A DNA stretch of 64,000 nucleotides, taken from the NCBI GenBank assembly GCA_036924085.1, contig JAVGWX010000012.1, positions 6,343,978-6,407,977 on the forward strand, given 5' to 3'. The notes under the pieces are model-generated. The model made no database searches, had not been told where the DNA came from, and saw nothing but the letters and a program-made list of their open reading frames with translations. The DNA is from Ariolimax columbianus. Its lineage: Eukaryota > Mollusca > Gastropoda > Stylommatophora > Arionidae. This document shows positions 56,479-64,000 of the stretch, piece after piece. Numbering within the stretch: the stretch's first letter is position 1; every line of letters starts with the position of its first letter. A program made the position numbers and the translations under genes.

Positions 56479-56538
56479 TGCCCGATATGTAGCAGATGTT
56501 TTCGTGCCCGCATTGGCCTATTCAGCCACATGCGCACC
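56479..56538 (+). other. C2H2 zinc-finger motif at LINE A C-terminus
   Basis: HVCPICSRCFRARIGLFSHM then RTH gives C-x2-C-x12-H-x3-H, a regular C2H2 finger with the hydrophobic Phe and Leu in the usual places. It sits just before the element's 3' end. In copy 1 the same motif is split by a one-base shift. It would be expected to bind nucleic acid, perhaps the element's RNA or the target DNA (inference). Confidence 0.85.
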
Positions 56539-56612
56539 CACACCCAACAGGAAAAATTGTGACAAGGATGATGTCGGCGGTCCTCATCGACAACGATGGA
56601 CAGTTATTATTA

Positions 56613-56947
56613 TTATATATCTGAGTGTGCTTATCTGAACGTATACATATCTGAGAGTGCTTATCTGAACGTATACATATCTGAGAGTGCTTATCTGAAC
56701 GTATACATATCTGAGAGTGCTTTTCTGAACGTATACATATCTGAGAGTGCTTATCTGAACGTATACATATCTGAGATTGCTTATCTGAACGCATACATAT
56801 CTGAGAGTGCTTGTCTGGACGCATACATATCTGAGAGTGCTTGTCTGAACGCATTCATATCTGAGAGTGCTTATCTGAACGCATACATATCTGAGAGTGC
56901 TTGTCTGAACGCATACATATCTGAGAGTGCTTATCTGAACGAACACG
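56613..56947. repeat. 30-bp minisatellite, right part, ~11 units
   Basis: The unit atctgagagtgcttatctga plus acgtatacat continues the array at 53255-53684 after the LINE A insertion. The left four or five units carry acgtatac, the right ones acgcatac. Confidence 0.95.
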
Positions 56948-57044
56948 TTGCCCAAACTTGACGTGCCTGAAAATCCGCTCTGCGTGTCAGGAACGGTTTG
57001 AAAGATTGTTAAAGCGCACAGCCTCATTGATTTATCTATCGAAT

Positions 57045-57225
57045 TATATCCCCATTACCAGTACACTTCAGTCGACCTAGTTGTAAATGGGTGCCTGGCT
57101 TACTGTTATGACAAGAAATGCAGCCATAATGGATACTGGCTGGCGTAAAATACAAATCCGAGAAAGAGTGCAATAAAGGTTTTAACTCTTCATCCCCGAC
57201 AACAGTATCTCCTATGGTGATACCT
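57045..57225 (+). mobile_element. SINE body copy
   Basis: It has attaccagtacacttcagt, cgacctagttgtaaatgggt, gcctggcttactgttatgac, and later aactcttcatccccgacaac. Two blocks are shared, in the same order, with the minus-strand copy at 6.84-7.05 kb. Confidence 0.65.
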
Positions 57226-57399
57226 GGACCTTGCACGCTGTTAGTATAATTCTGATATGTTTTTTACACAATTGATTTCCAATTGTTTTCATTACAACGC
57301 CCCACGAAAACATCATATTTATCCTTGCATTGTTTATCATAGAACAAAAGCAATGCAGAGACCGAACTAAAACAAAATTGGTGAGAAGCGTTGACTAAC

Positions 57400-57530
57400 G
57401 TGGCTCCCATGGGTGGTCTTATCGTCTCTGAGGATCTGTTCAATGATATATGTGGGCTGACCTTTATTCGCTATCTTTTATTTACCAAAAGTAATTTAAG
57501 TTGGGATATACAGCTGGGTAGACTGACACG
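57400..57530 (-). mobile_element. SINE body copy, minus strand
   Basis: The minus strand reads cacgtgtcagtctacccagc followed by tgtatatcccaacttaaatt, the core block of the SINE family. It lies about 200 bp from an oppositely oriented copy. Confidence 0.5.
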
Positions 57531-58299
57531 TGCAAAGAGCTGTATTGCACTAAATAGTCTTGTTGTGAGAGGCCATCGTTATCTTCTCTTCGATTTCTTC
57601 TTCTTCTCTTCAATTTCTTCTTCTTCTTCTCTTTAATTTCTTTTTTTCTTCAATGTCCATGCCGTAAAGGCCAATTCTAGGTTTTGTCGTAGTTGATAGC
57701 GAGGCTGCGATATGAGGGCTATTCGGCTCAGCATAACAGGTTTCAGCACGATGTGTTTAAGACATGGTTTGCCTTACGTCCTAGACCTCTATTCGCTTAG
57801 CCATGCTGCACAATGCCCGCCTGTTTCTAGAGCCACCACTTGGGGGCTTCTCTATGGTCATGGTCAGCAGTCGATGGCTGGCCCTGATGCAATCAGTCAG
57901 CGATGAGTCACTGGCTGCTCATTCCTGGCTGCATCGTCGAGCCCAACCCCGCGTTCTAGCTACCGCGTTTAGGAGAACTGTAAAAGGTAACGGGAGTCCT
58001 TCGTTAGACTTAACCGCTGGTCAGAAATGAACTGTTAAAGACATCAGATTGTGGGGTGGGGTGGGGTGGGGTGACTAGTTCCCTTATTGGCTGCTTTCTT
58101 CTTCCCTAACCGTAAGTCAGGAATCCGTTCACAGCTAAGTTGATTGGATCTGCCGGTAGTGGGAGTTGAACCGAATGTATATGCCATGAAAAGCTAGGGA
58201 TGTTAATCAGCCACTAGAGAAGAACTATATCACTTAAAATCAGGAATCAGAGCTGGTACTTTGGAAGCTAGTTCACGGGAGGAAGAGCAGCATGAAGTG
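57531..58299. other. unassigned DNA with TTC and GGGGT runs
   Basis: A ttcttcttc-rich stretch (57585-57650) and a perfect GGGGT repeat (58053-58071) are present. No coding match. Confidence 0.55.
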
Positions 58300-58708
58300 A
58301 GTGTGCTGTAGTTCTCAATGGTGTGTACTGAGTGTGATGTAGTTCTCAATGGTGTGTACTGAGTGTGCTGTAGTTCTCGATGGTGTGTATTGAGTTTGAT
58401 GTAGTTCTCAATGGTGTGTAATGAGTGTGCTGTAGTTCTCAATGATTATGTACTGAGTGTGCTGTAGTTCTCAATGGTGTGTACTGAGTTTGCTGTAGTT
58501 CTCAATGATGTGTACTGAGTGTGCTGTAGTTCTCAATGATGTGTACTGAGTTTGCTGTAGTTCTCAATGATGTGTACTGAGTGTGCTGTAGTTCTCAATG
58601 GTGTATACTGAGTGTGCAGTAGTTCTCAATGGTGTGTACTGAGTGTGATGTAGTTCTCAATGGTGTGTACTGAATGTGCTGTAGTTCTCAATGGTGTGTA
58701 CTGAGTGC
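58300..58708. repeat. 31-bp minisatellite, ~13 units
   Basis: The unit tgtgctgtagttctcaatgg plus tgtgtactgag recurs with g/a and g/t substitutions. Confidence 0.95.
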
Positions 58709-59219
58709 ACCCTCATTAATCGACCAACCATTCAGGTACAAACCGTTTATATTGTTGAGGATGGAGTGTTGGACACCTCATTTTAGAAGATATACACTTT
58801 TTGGAGAAAACGACTTATCTAAAAACATTCAGACTGTCTTCCTTTTAGAAATTTAAAAAAACCAGAAACTAACCTACATCCAGGTAGATTTGATAAAGAA
58901 GCGACTCATTAATGTAATCTGTCAGTGATATACAACTTTTGCAGGTGTATTGAGCAGGTGTGCTAGCGTAAAAGATTGCACGATTTACTGAGAATCGTAC
59001 ACAGCCGCAGGGGGAAATGAAATGCCGATAGACACATCGTTAAGTCATAATTTCATAGTTTATTTCAGTTGGCAGTTCATCCCTGTTGATCTCTCTCCTG
59101 TCAATTATTACTGGCGCATTTCGACACTTGTGTTATTCTGATATTCAAGTCGTTTCGGTAGGGTGAAAATGGTCGTCTCTCCTTTTTGTTGCTCGTCAAA
59201 TTTGATAGTTGTTTAGCGT
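58709..59219. other. unassigned DNA
   Basis: No recognisable coding or repeat content. Confidence 0.5.
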
Positions 59220-59475
59220 AGAGAGGGTGGCCGAGTGGTTCGGGAAACGTGTTCAAAACATCGGAATGGCCTACGTTTTTCTTTGTTTCGCAGCAGACTA
59301 AAAACGTGCACGTACAGTGCATGCCGAATGCAGAAGAAAGTCGCCTTTATTCCTCAGCCATATCAATCCACCTGGATGTCCCCAGCAACAGGCACAAACG
59401 TTGTGGTGATAGTTATGATTTTGTTATATTTTCAATGTTGTGCGACATAAAACAGCTAAATCAATCAATCAATCA
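59220..59475 (+). mobile_element. tRNA-derived SINE with (AATC)n tail
   Basis: The head agagagggtggccgagtggt contains a perfect box A of the Leu/Ser tRNA type (tggccgagtgg, 59228-59238). The body is about 220 bp and ends gtgcgacataaaacagctaa followed by (atca)n. This end type, gacataaaac...(aatc)n, is typical of metazoan tRNA-derived SINEs. Box B is not obvious, so the head is partly decayed. Differs from the cgacccagctg family. Confidence 0.8.
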
Positions 59476-59519
59476 AAAAGTCATGGCTCCTGTCGGTACA
59501 TAGCCCATTGACCACATCT

Positions 59520-60390
59520 TGCCAACCCTCACGGCCATTGGGTTATTCCCTCTGCTTCTCCTAAGGTGTGACCATTAAATAGTAGTTTCCTATCAGAAAT
59601 TCTATTCAATGTATTTTTAGGCCTACCTCTCTGTCTATTGTCTTGCTGATACCATGTGAGCGGTTGCCTTGCTATGCTGGATAGAACATTACTCAGTTTT
59701 TGTCATACCCAACACCACTTTCTCATCTAAATATGTTGTTCCAGCGACTGTTGTTGGCTTCTTTACCGAATGTCTTCATTACTGCCAAGGTATGCCCATT
59801 ATCGTTCGTAGGCATCTGTTACCAGAGGAGCGGAGTCTTTGTTGAATCGCGTAAGCTGTTCTCCATCTCTCGGCTGTACACAACAGTACTGGCTTCATAT
59901 TGATGTTGAATATTCTAACTTTTATGGCCATCTGGATTTCTCTGGATCTTCAAATGTGTATTAGTGACAGTAATGCCATTCTCGAGTTTTACTTCTTGGT
60001 ATTTGCATTTGCATCTGTACCAGCTGATGTGTCACTTGTGCTGCCAAAATATGGAAATCTATTCACTTCTTCCAACGGTTCTCCATCCAGCATGATTGGT
60101 TGTTCGCTGATAGTGTTGAACCTCTAGAAATTTGCTTTTCTTGATGTTGATATGTAGTCCTGCTTTGGCTGATTGTTCTGTCACCTTATCAATTATCTCT
60201 TGCATGTGACTGTGACTGTGTGACAAAAGTACCATATTATCTGCGTAATGCATGTCCTCCAATTAGTCAGGGCTTCTCTATACATCCTTCTACTAACTGT
60301 ATATTCGTTTATATTGAGAGTTGCGCATTCCAAAGCGTCGCAACAGTTAACTAATGGTTTGTCAATCCACACTGTCAGACGCCAACATGC
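59520..60390 (-). pseudogene. LINE D fragment 2: RT motif C to C-terminus
   Basis: Reading from 60390 downwards, the minus strand gives DSVD, RRFGMRNSQYKRIY, LEDMHYADNMVLLSHSHSHM (motif C with the second Asp now Asn), VTEQSAKAGLHINIKKSKFL, then a C-terminal part with RGRPK-like RQRGRPKN. The second catalytic Asp of YADD has been lost. Frames change several times. It is the same family as 10.4-11.45 kb and in the same orientation. Confidence 0.8.
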
Positions 60391-60452
60391 CTAAACGATA
60401 TCAATGACTGGGAATACAAACCAAATGACTTGATGAAGTTTAGAATGGAAGC

Positions 60453-60605
60453 ATTGTCAAACGGGCCGCGAGCCATTTCAAGCGTGTCAAACAGGTCGCG
60501 AGCCATTTCAAGCGTGTCAAACAGGTCGCGAGCCATTTCAAGCGTGTCAAACGGGTCGCGAGCCATTTCAAGCGTGTCAAACAGGTCGCGAGCCATTTCA
60601 AGCGA
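60453..60605. repeat. 30-bp minisatellite, ~5 units
   Basis: The unit caagcgtgtcaaacaggtcg plus cgagccattt recurs. Minus-strand frames read DTLEMARDLF repeats, an artefact of the 30-bp period. Confidence 0.95.
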
Positions 60606-60711
60606 AGACTCCTGCACTATTAGCCTCCTGGGTCACGAGAGGACAATACGTCTACAAGTCAATATGAAAAGAGTGAGGAAAGGAATGAACCAATAATAGG
60701 CGATGAGCAGC

Positions 60712-60806
60712 GGGAGGTTACTGGAGGTAAGGAGGCACACAAAGCGGGGTTACTGGAGGTAAGGACAAAAATAATGCTGGGTTACTGGAGGTAAAGACAC
60801 ACACAA
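60712..60806. repeat. ~35-bp tandem repeat, 3 units
   Basis: ggttactggaggtaaggaca with variable acacaaagc-type joins recurs three times. Confidence 0.8.
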
Positions 60807-60810
60807 CGCC

Positions 60811-60811
<1 letters not shown>

Positions 60812-60879
<68 letters not shown>
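60812..60879. repeat. (TA)n microsatellite
   Basis: About 33 TA dinucleotides, with one interruption (ataaatata). Confidence 0.97.
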
Positions 60880-60899
60880 AAGAGCACCAATCGAGAAAA

Positions 60900-61500
60900 C
60901 TAGCGATGCAAACAGATTTATATATGTGCTTCTTAGGCTATACCAAGGCATTCAACGAGGCAAGCACGAGGACATTTTTAAAATGCTGGAAAAGCTGCAT
61001 GCCGATGACAAGAAACTAAGCATTATCCAAAACATGTACTGGGGACAGACTGCAGCTATACCAAGAAACAGCAAAGTATGAAACTTCAAGCAGATAAAAA
61101 AACAACAGAGAGTGATGTAGGGATGTGTCATGTCTCCTGATCTGCTATCTCTGTATAGGGAATGTATCTTGCATTCCAAAGATGCCAGGAATTTCAGTTG
61201 GTTAACAGAACATAAGCAAGCGCATAATCAGTAAAGACTTACAAGAAATGGTCAACATTATTGTTATTCAAAGTGAAAACAAAGGATCCCGCTGGAATTA
61301 AATAAAATCAGAAATAATTATAGCAGCAAAGAAACATAGCTCACGCAAATGCTGTATAAAGATAAACGATACGAAACTAAGAACAATACACATATGTAAA
61401 TGCTTGGACCAAACATAAGATATGAATAGACATGCATTTATGAAATGAAGAACATAATAATTCTGACATAATCAGTCTTCTAGAGTAGGAAGGGAATCTT
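60900..61500 (+). pseudogene. LINE RT relic (GYTKAFD family)
   Basis: The plus strand can be followed as ICFLGYTKAFNEAS (motif A; Asp replaced by Asn), NMYWGQTAAIPRNSK, VMSPDLLSLYRECIL (motif B region), DLQEMVNIIVIQSENKG and SRKCCIKINDTKL. The YADD segment between the last two blocks is deleted or unrecognisable. Frames change repeatedly. From memory this family is frequent in molluscs and cnidarians. Confidence 0.75.
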
Positions 61501-61831
61501 GTGCAAAAAAACTATATCATTGGAATTAAGGAAGAAAGTTCTTACTAAAGTTTTCTTTTGTTTTCCTTGCTTATATTTTACATGTATATAAAATCTATTT
61601 TCTGACCCATTTGTCTTGTTAAGTTAATCTCTGCTCGACCTAGGTCTGATGTTAACCTTCTGCAGTCTATGGATTATCAATCATTGATTGTTTTGTCATC
61701 ATACATGAGACAATCATTGATTGAATTCACTGTGTTCTACTCCTCCATATAAAATATTCCTTCAAAGTCAACATGTCAGCGCTTTAATTGTCATTTACTC
61801 CTGCAACTGAGAGGCAAGATATTCGCTTCTC
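61501..61831. other. unassigned AT-rich DNA
   Basis: Nothing recognised. Confidence 0.5.
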
Positions 61832-62058
61832 GGGGGGTGGCGGGGAGGGGGGGGGGGGCTATTGTAGCTCAGAGAGTATGTCCTCTCTTTTTAAGGGGGC
61901 TATTGTAGCTGAGAGGGGAGGTCCTCTCTTTTTAAGGGGGCTATTGTAGCTGAGAGGGGAGGTCCTCTCTTTTTAAGGGGGCTATTGTAGCTGAGAGGGA
62001 AGGTCCTCTCTTTTTAAGAGGGCTATTGTAGCTGAGAGGGAAGGTCCTCTCTTTTCAA
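61832..62058. repeat. G-rich head and 41-bp minisatellite, ~5 units
   Basis: A G-rich stretch (cggggggtggcggggagggg, 61831-61850, then 8 more G) precedes units of tctctttttaagggggctat, tgtagctgagaggggaggtc, c. Part of the unit (gtagctgagagg) resembles the box-A region of the SINE that starts directly after the last unit. Confidence 0.93.
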
Positions 62059-62325
62059 ATGGGTTGCAGTGGCTGAGAGGAAAGATGGTTGCATGTCAAG
62101 AAATGGAGGTGAGTTCAAATCGCGGGCATTTGAAACCTGGAATTTTAAAGTTACTGCACATATGAAGGGAAGCGAGGTCTAATATCTTTATCTATTGGAG
62201 ACGGACGAAAAACTCAGGAGGTCATATGTAAACACAGTGCATGTAAAAGATTCCAGCAGTTGAGCAACAAAAAGGGCTGTATGTTCGCCGCTATCAGAGC
62301 AAAGATTGCAACAACAAAAAATATC
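62059..62325 (+). mobile_element. tRNA-derived SINE
   Basis: Box A gtggctgagagg (62069-62080) and box B gagttcaaatcgcgg (62111-62125) are both clear, and they are separated as in a tRNA gene. A body of about 200 bp follows and ends attgcaacaacaaaaaat. It adjoins the 41-bp array. Confidence 0.8.
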
Positions 62326-62394
62326 TAATTTGTAGCCAAGCTCCATCTACCTTCATCCAGGACAAATGAGAACCAGAAAAATACAAAAACAATA

Positions 62395-62885
62395 AGCTTC
62401 AACAAAACGGCCATCACCTTCAACAAACCGGCCATCACCTCCTACAAAACGGTCATCAACTTTAACAAAACGGCCATCACCTTCAAGAAAACGGTCATCA
62501 CATACAACAAAACGGCCATCATCTTCAATGAAACGGTCATCACATACAACAAAACGGCCATCATCTTCAATGAAACGGTCATCACATACAACAAAACGGC
62601 CATCATCTTCAATGAAACGGTCATCACATACAACAAAACGGCCATCATCTTCAATGAAACGGTCATCACATACAACAAAACGGCAATCACCTTCAAGAAA
62701 ACGGTCATCACATACAACAAAACGGCAATCACCTTCAAGAAAACGGTCATCACATACAACAAAACGGCAATCACCTTCACGAAAACGGTCATCACATACA
62801 ACAAAACGGCCATCATCTTCAATGAAACGGTCATCACCTTCAACACAACGGCAATCACCTTCAAGAAAACGGTCAACACCTCTAT
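62395..62885. repeat. 42-bp (2 x 21) minisatellite, ~12 units
   Basis: Alternating 21-mers caacaaaacggccatcatct t and caatgaaacggtcatcacat a form 42-bp dimers, with caagaaaacgg and ccttcaa variants. The period is a multiple of 3, so Ser/Lys/Arg-rich (plus) and Val/Met/Leu-rich (minus) frames of 145-162 codons appear and are judged artefacts. Confidence 0.95.
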
Positions 62886-64000
62886 GTCAAACAGTTATCC
62901 GACCCCCACAAAAAGACTGGCACCTGACAAAGTACACATGCTATGTCTCCGAGTCCACTTTACACATAACTAAACAACAATTATCAAGCGCGAGCAGCCA
63001 TATTTACATGATTTGAACCGAAGGAGAAGAACCGTTGCTCAGCTTGATCAATACCAGCAAACACGGCATTTCATTAACGCCGTTTTGAAACTTGCATGCA
63101 AGCATTAGGACGATGTTAACCGTGCATATCTAGGGCGAACAGATGCAGCTGAGCCTGGGAGTGATATGTCCGTTTATAATCCATACGCGCCGAGTACAAA
63201 TCCTACCATGTGTAGTTTACCAGACATGATGTTTTATTGGTACGTTCGCTTCTCCACGTAAGTACAACAGTAATGACAACCTACTGCACTGCACTCCTAT
63301 CACAAACTGTTAACAGCCAAACAGGTTGGATGTTGTAAGGGTAACGATCTGCTATGACTTTTCGAAGGCTTTAAACACTTGTTCCACTCCCTTGTATACG
63401 TTTTCACTAACCGTTCAGTGGTAGGATACTCTCCAAATCATGACAGATCATGCATGACATGGTATTCCCACACTTCAAAAGCTCACTGGAAAATGTGGCG
63501 TATTCTAGAGTAACATAACGTTCTTTTAAATGTATCTCGTTTATGACGCAAACAGACAGTTCGTGATTCAGTTTTTGGTTCTAGCTGAAGCATAGCAACA
63601 CAATTACAGCTGTATTCCAGCATTTGCAGTGGCAGTTTCATAGCTGTGTATTTAATAAGGCTCCTTAACCCATGCACAGCTCTTTCGGGGCTGATAGCAA
63701 TACGCTTCGATTATGACCGTTGTCCGTTTTGTCATCACCGGTACCACGCACTTGATACATGAGTGTGCCTACATTTATATAAGAACCAATCTAATGCAGG
63801 AATATATCAGTGAACAATTTCTTTCTGCAGGTAAACACACGAGGATGGAGACGTTTCGTCAAATGGATTACACCCCCAATTGATGTCAATGCATGCAAAT
63901 GTAAAGATGGAGGCGGAAAAGTTGATTGTTTTCCTGAATTTTTTAGTTAGTGCTTGATGTTGCATTTAATGGTCAGTTTCTTGATTCATGTTTGTTTGTT
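62886..64000. other. 1.1 kb unassigned DNA to window end
   Basis: No gene family, array or mobile element is recognised. Confidence 0.5.

Larger units (their letters stand above)
53685..56612 (+). mobile_element. LINE A copy 2, inserted in a 30-bp minisatellite
   Basis: About 2.9 kb on the plus strand, very similar to copy 1. It starts at CCCTGAGCGAGAC (the catalytic Glu block, SETRL), so the first ~35 codons of the endonuclease are gone. It ends in a (TTA)n tail (56602-56618). Lesions: a ~35-bp deletion in the endonuclease, the in-frame TGA at 54566-54568 also present in copy 1, further stops at about 54941, 55338, 55558 and 55744, frameshifts near 54040, 55235 and 55905, and motif C changed from FADD to FGVD. 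It is non-functional. Confidence 0.95.

Noticed and set aside
59220..59300. Functional tRNA-Leu gene
   Set aside because: Box A is perfect, but no acceptor stem closes and box B is decayed; the downstream body with (AATC)n tail marks a SINE.
62442..63016. Ser/Lys/Arg-rich and Val/Met-rich repeat proteins
   Set aside because: Both strands of a 42-bp array are open; artefact.

Overview
The window reads as animal, most likely mollusc-like, non-coding DNA. This is an inference from the kinds of non-LTR retrotransposons (LINEs) and tRNA-derived SINEs present, the AT-rich background and the extreme minisatellite density; no species marker was seen. There are no bacterial-style operons, and I found no host protein-coding gene, tRNA, rRNA or CRISPR array that I can support. 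Every long protein-like reading frame is either part of a retrotransposon or an artefact of a tandem repeat.

Layout. 1-10 kb: unique AT-rich DNA with short tandem arrays, a 5'-truncated LINE end with a (GAA)n tail and target-site duplication (3.25-3.65 kb), a 2-kb array of 16-bp units (4.2-6.1 kb), two SINE copies, and a GACA/GATA microsatellite. 10-18 kb: a patchwork of decayed LINE pieces from several families, in both orientations, between minisatellites. 18-21.5 kb: a 3.6-kb array of about 26-bp units. 21.5-35 kb: mostly unrecognised DNA with small arrays, four LINE fragments and one SINE. 35.4-47.5 kb: the retrotransposon core. It holds a near-complete LINE A (APE endonuclease, reverse transcriptase, C-terminal region), then in the same direction LINE B (endonuclease, RT, RNase H, zinc cluster; one 1029-codon frame), an unassigned 298-codon frame, LINE C on the other strand, and a further RT relic. 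47.5-53.7 kb: seven consecutive, unrelated minisatellites. 53.7-56.6 kb: a second LINE A copy, inverted relative to the first and inserted inside a 30-bp minisatellite. 56.6-64 kb: SINEs, two more LINE fragments and further arrays.

How the parts relate. The LINEs supply the only enzymes encoded here (endonuclease, RT, RNase H). The SINEs would depend on such enzymes supplied in trans. Every LINE copy shows at least one disabling lesion: stops, frameshifts, 5' truncation, or a damaged catalytic motif. Two insertions have landed inside minisatellite arrays and split them, so the arrays are older than those insertions. Points most worth a second look: an in-frame TGA shared by both LINE A copies; a pair of compensating frameshifts that hides a ruined RT motif inside LINE B's long open frame; the roughly 3-kb inverted LINE A pair 15 kb apart; five perfect 61-bp units embedded in a LINE relic; and the very high number of independent minisatellites.
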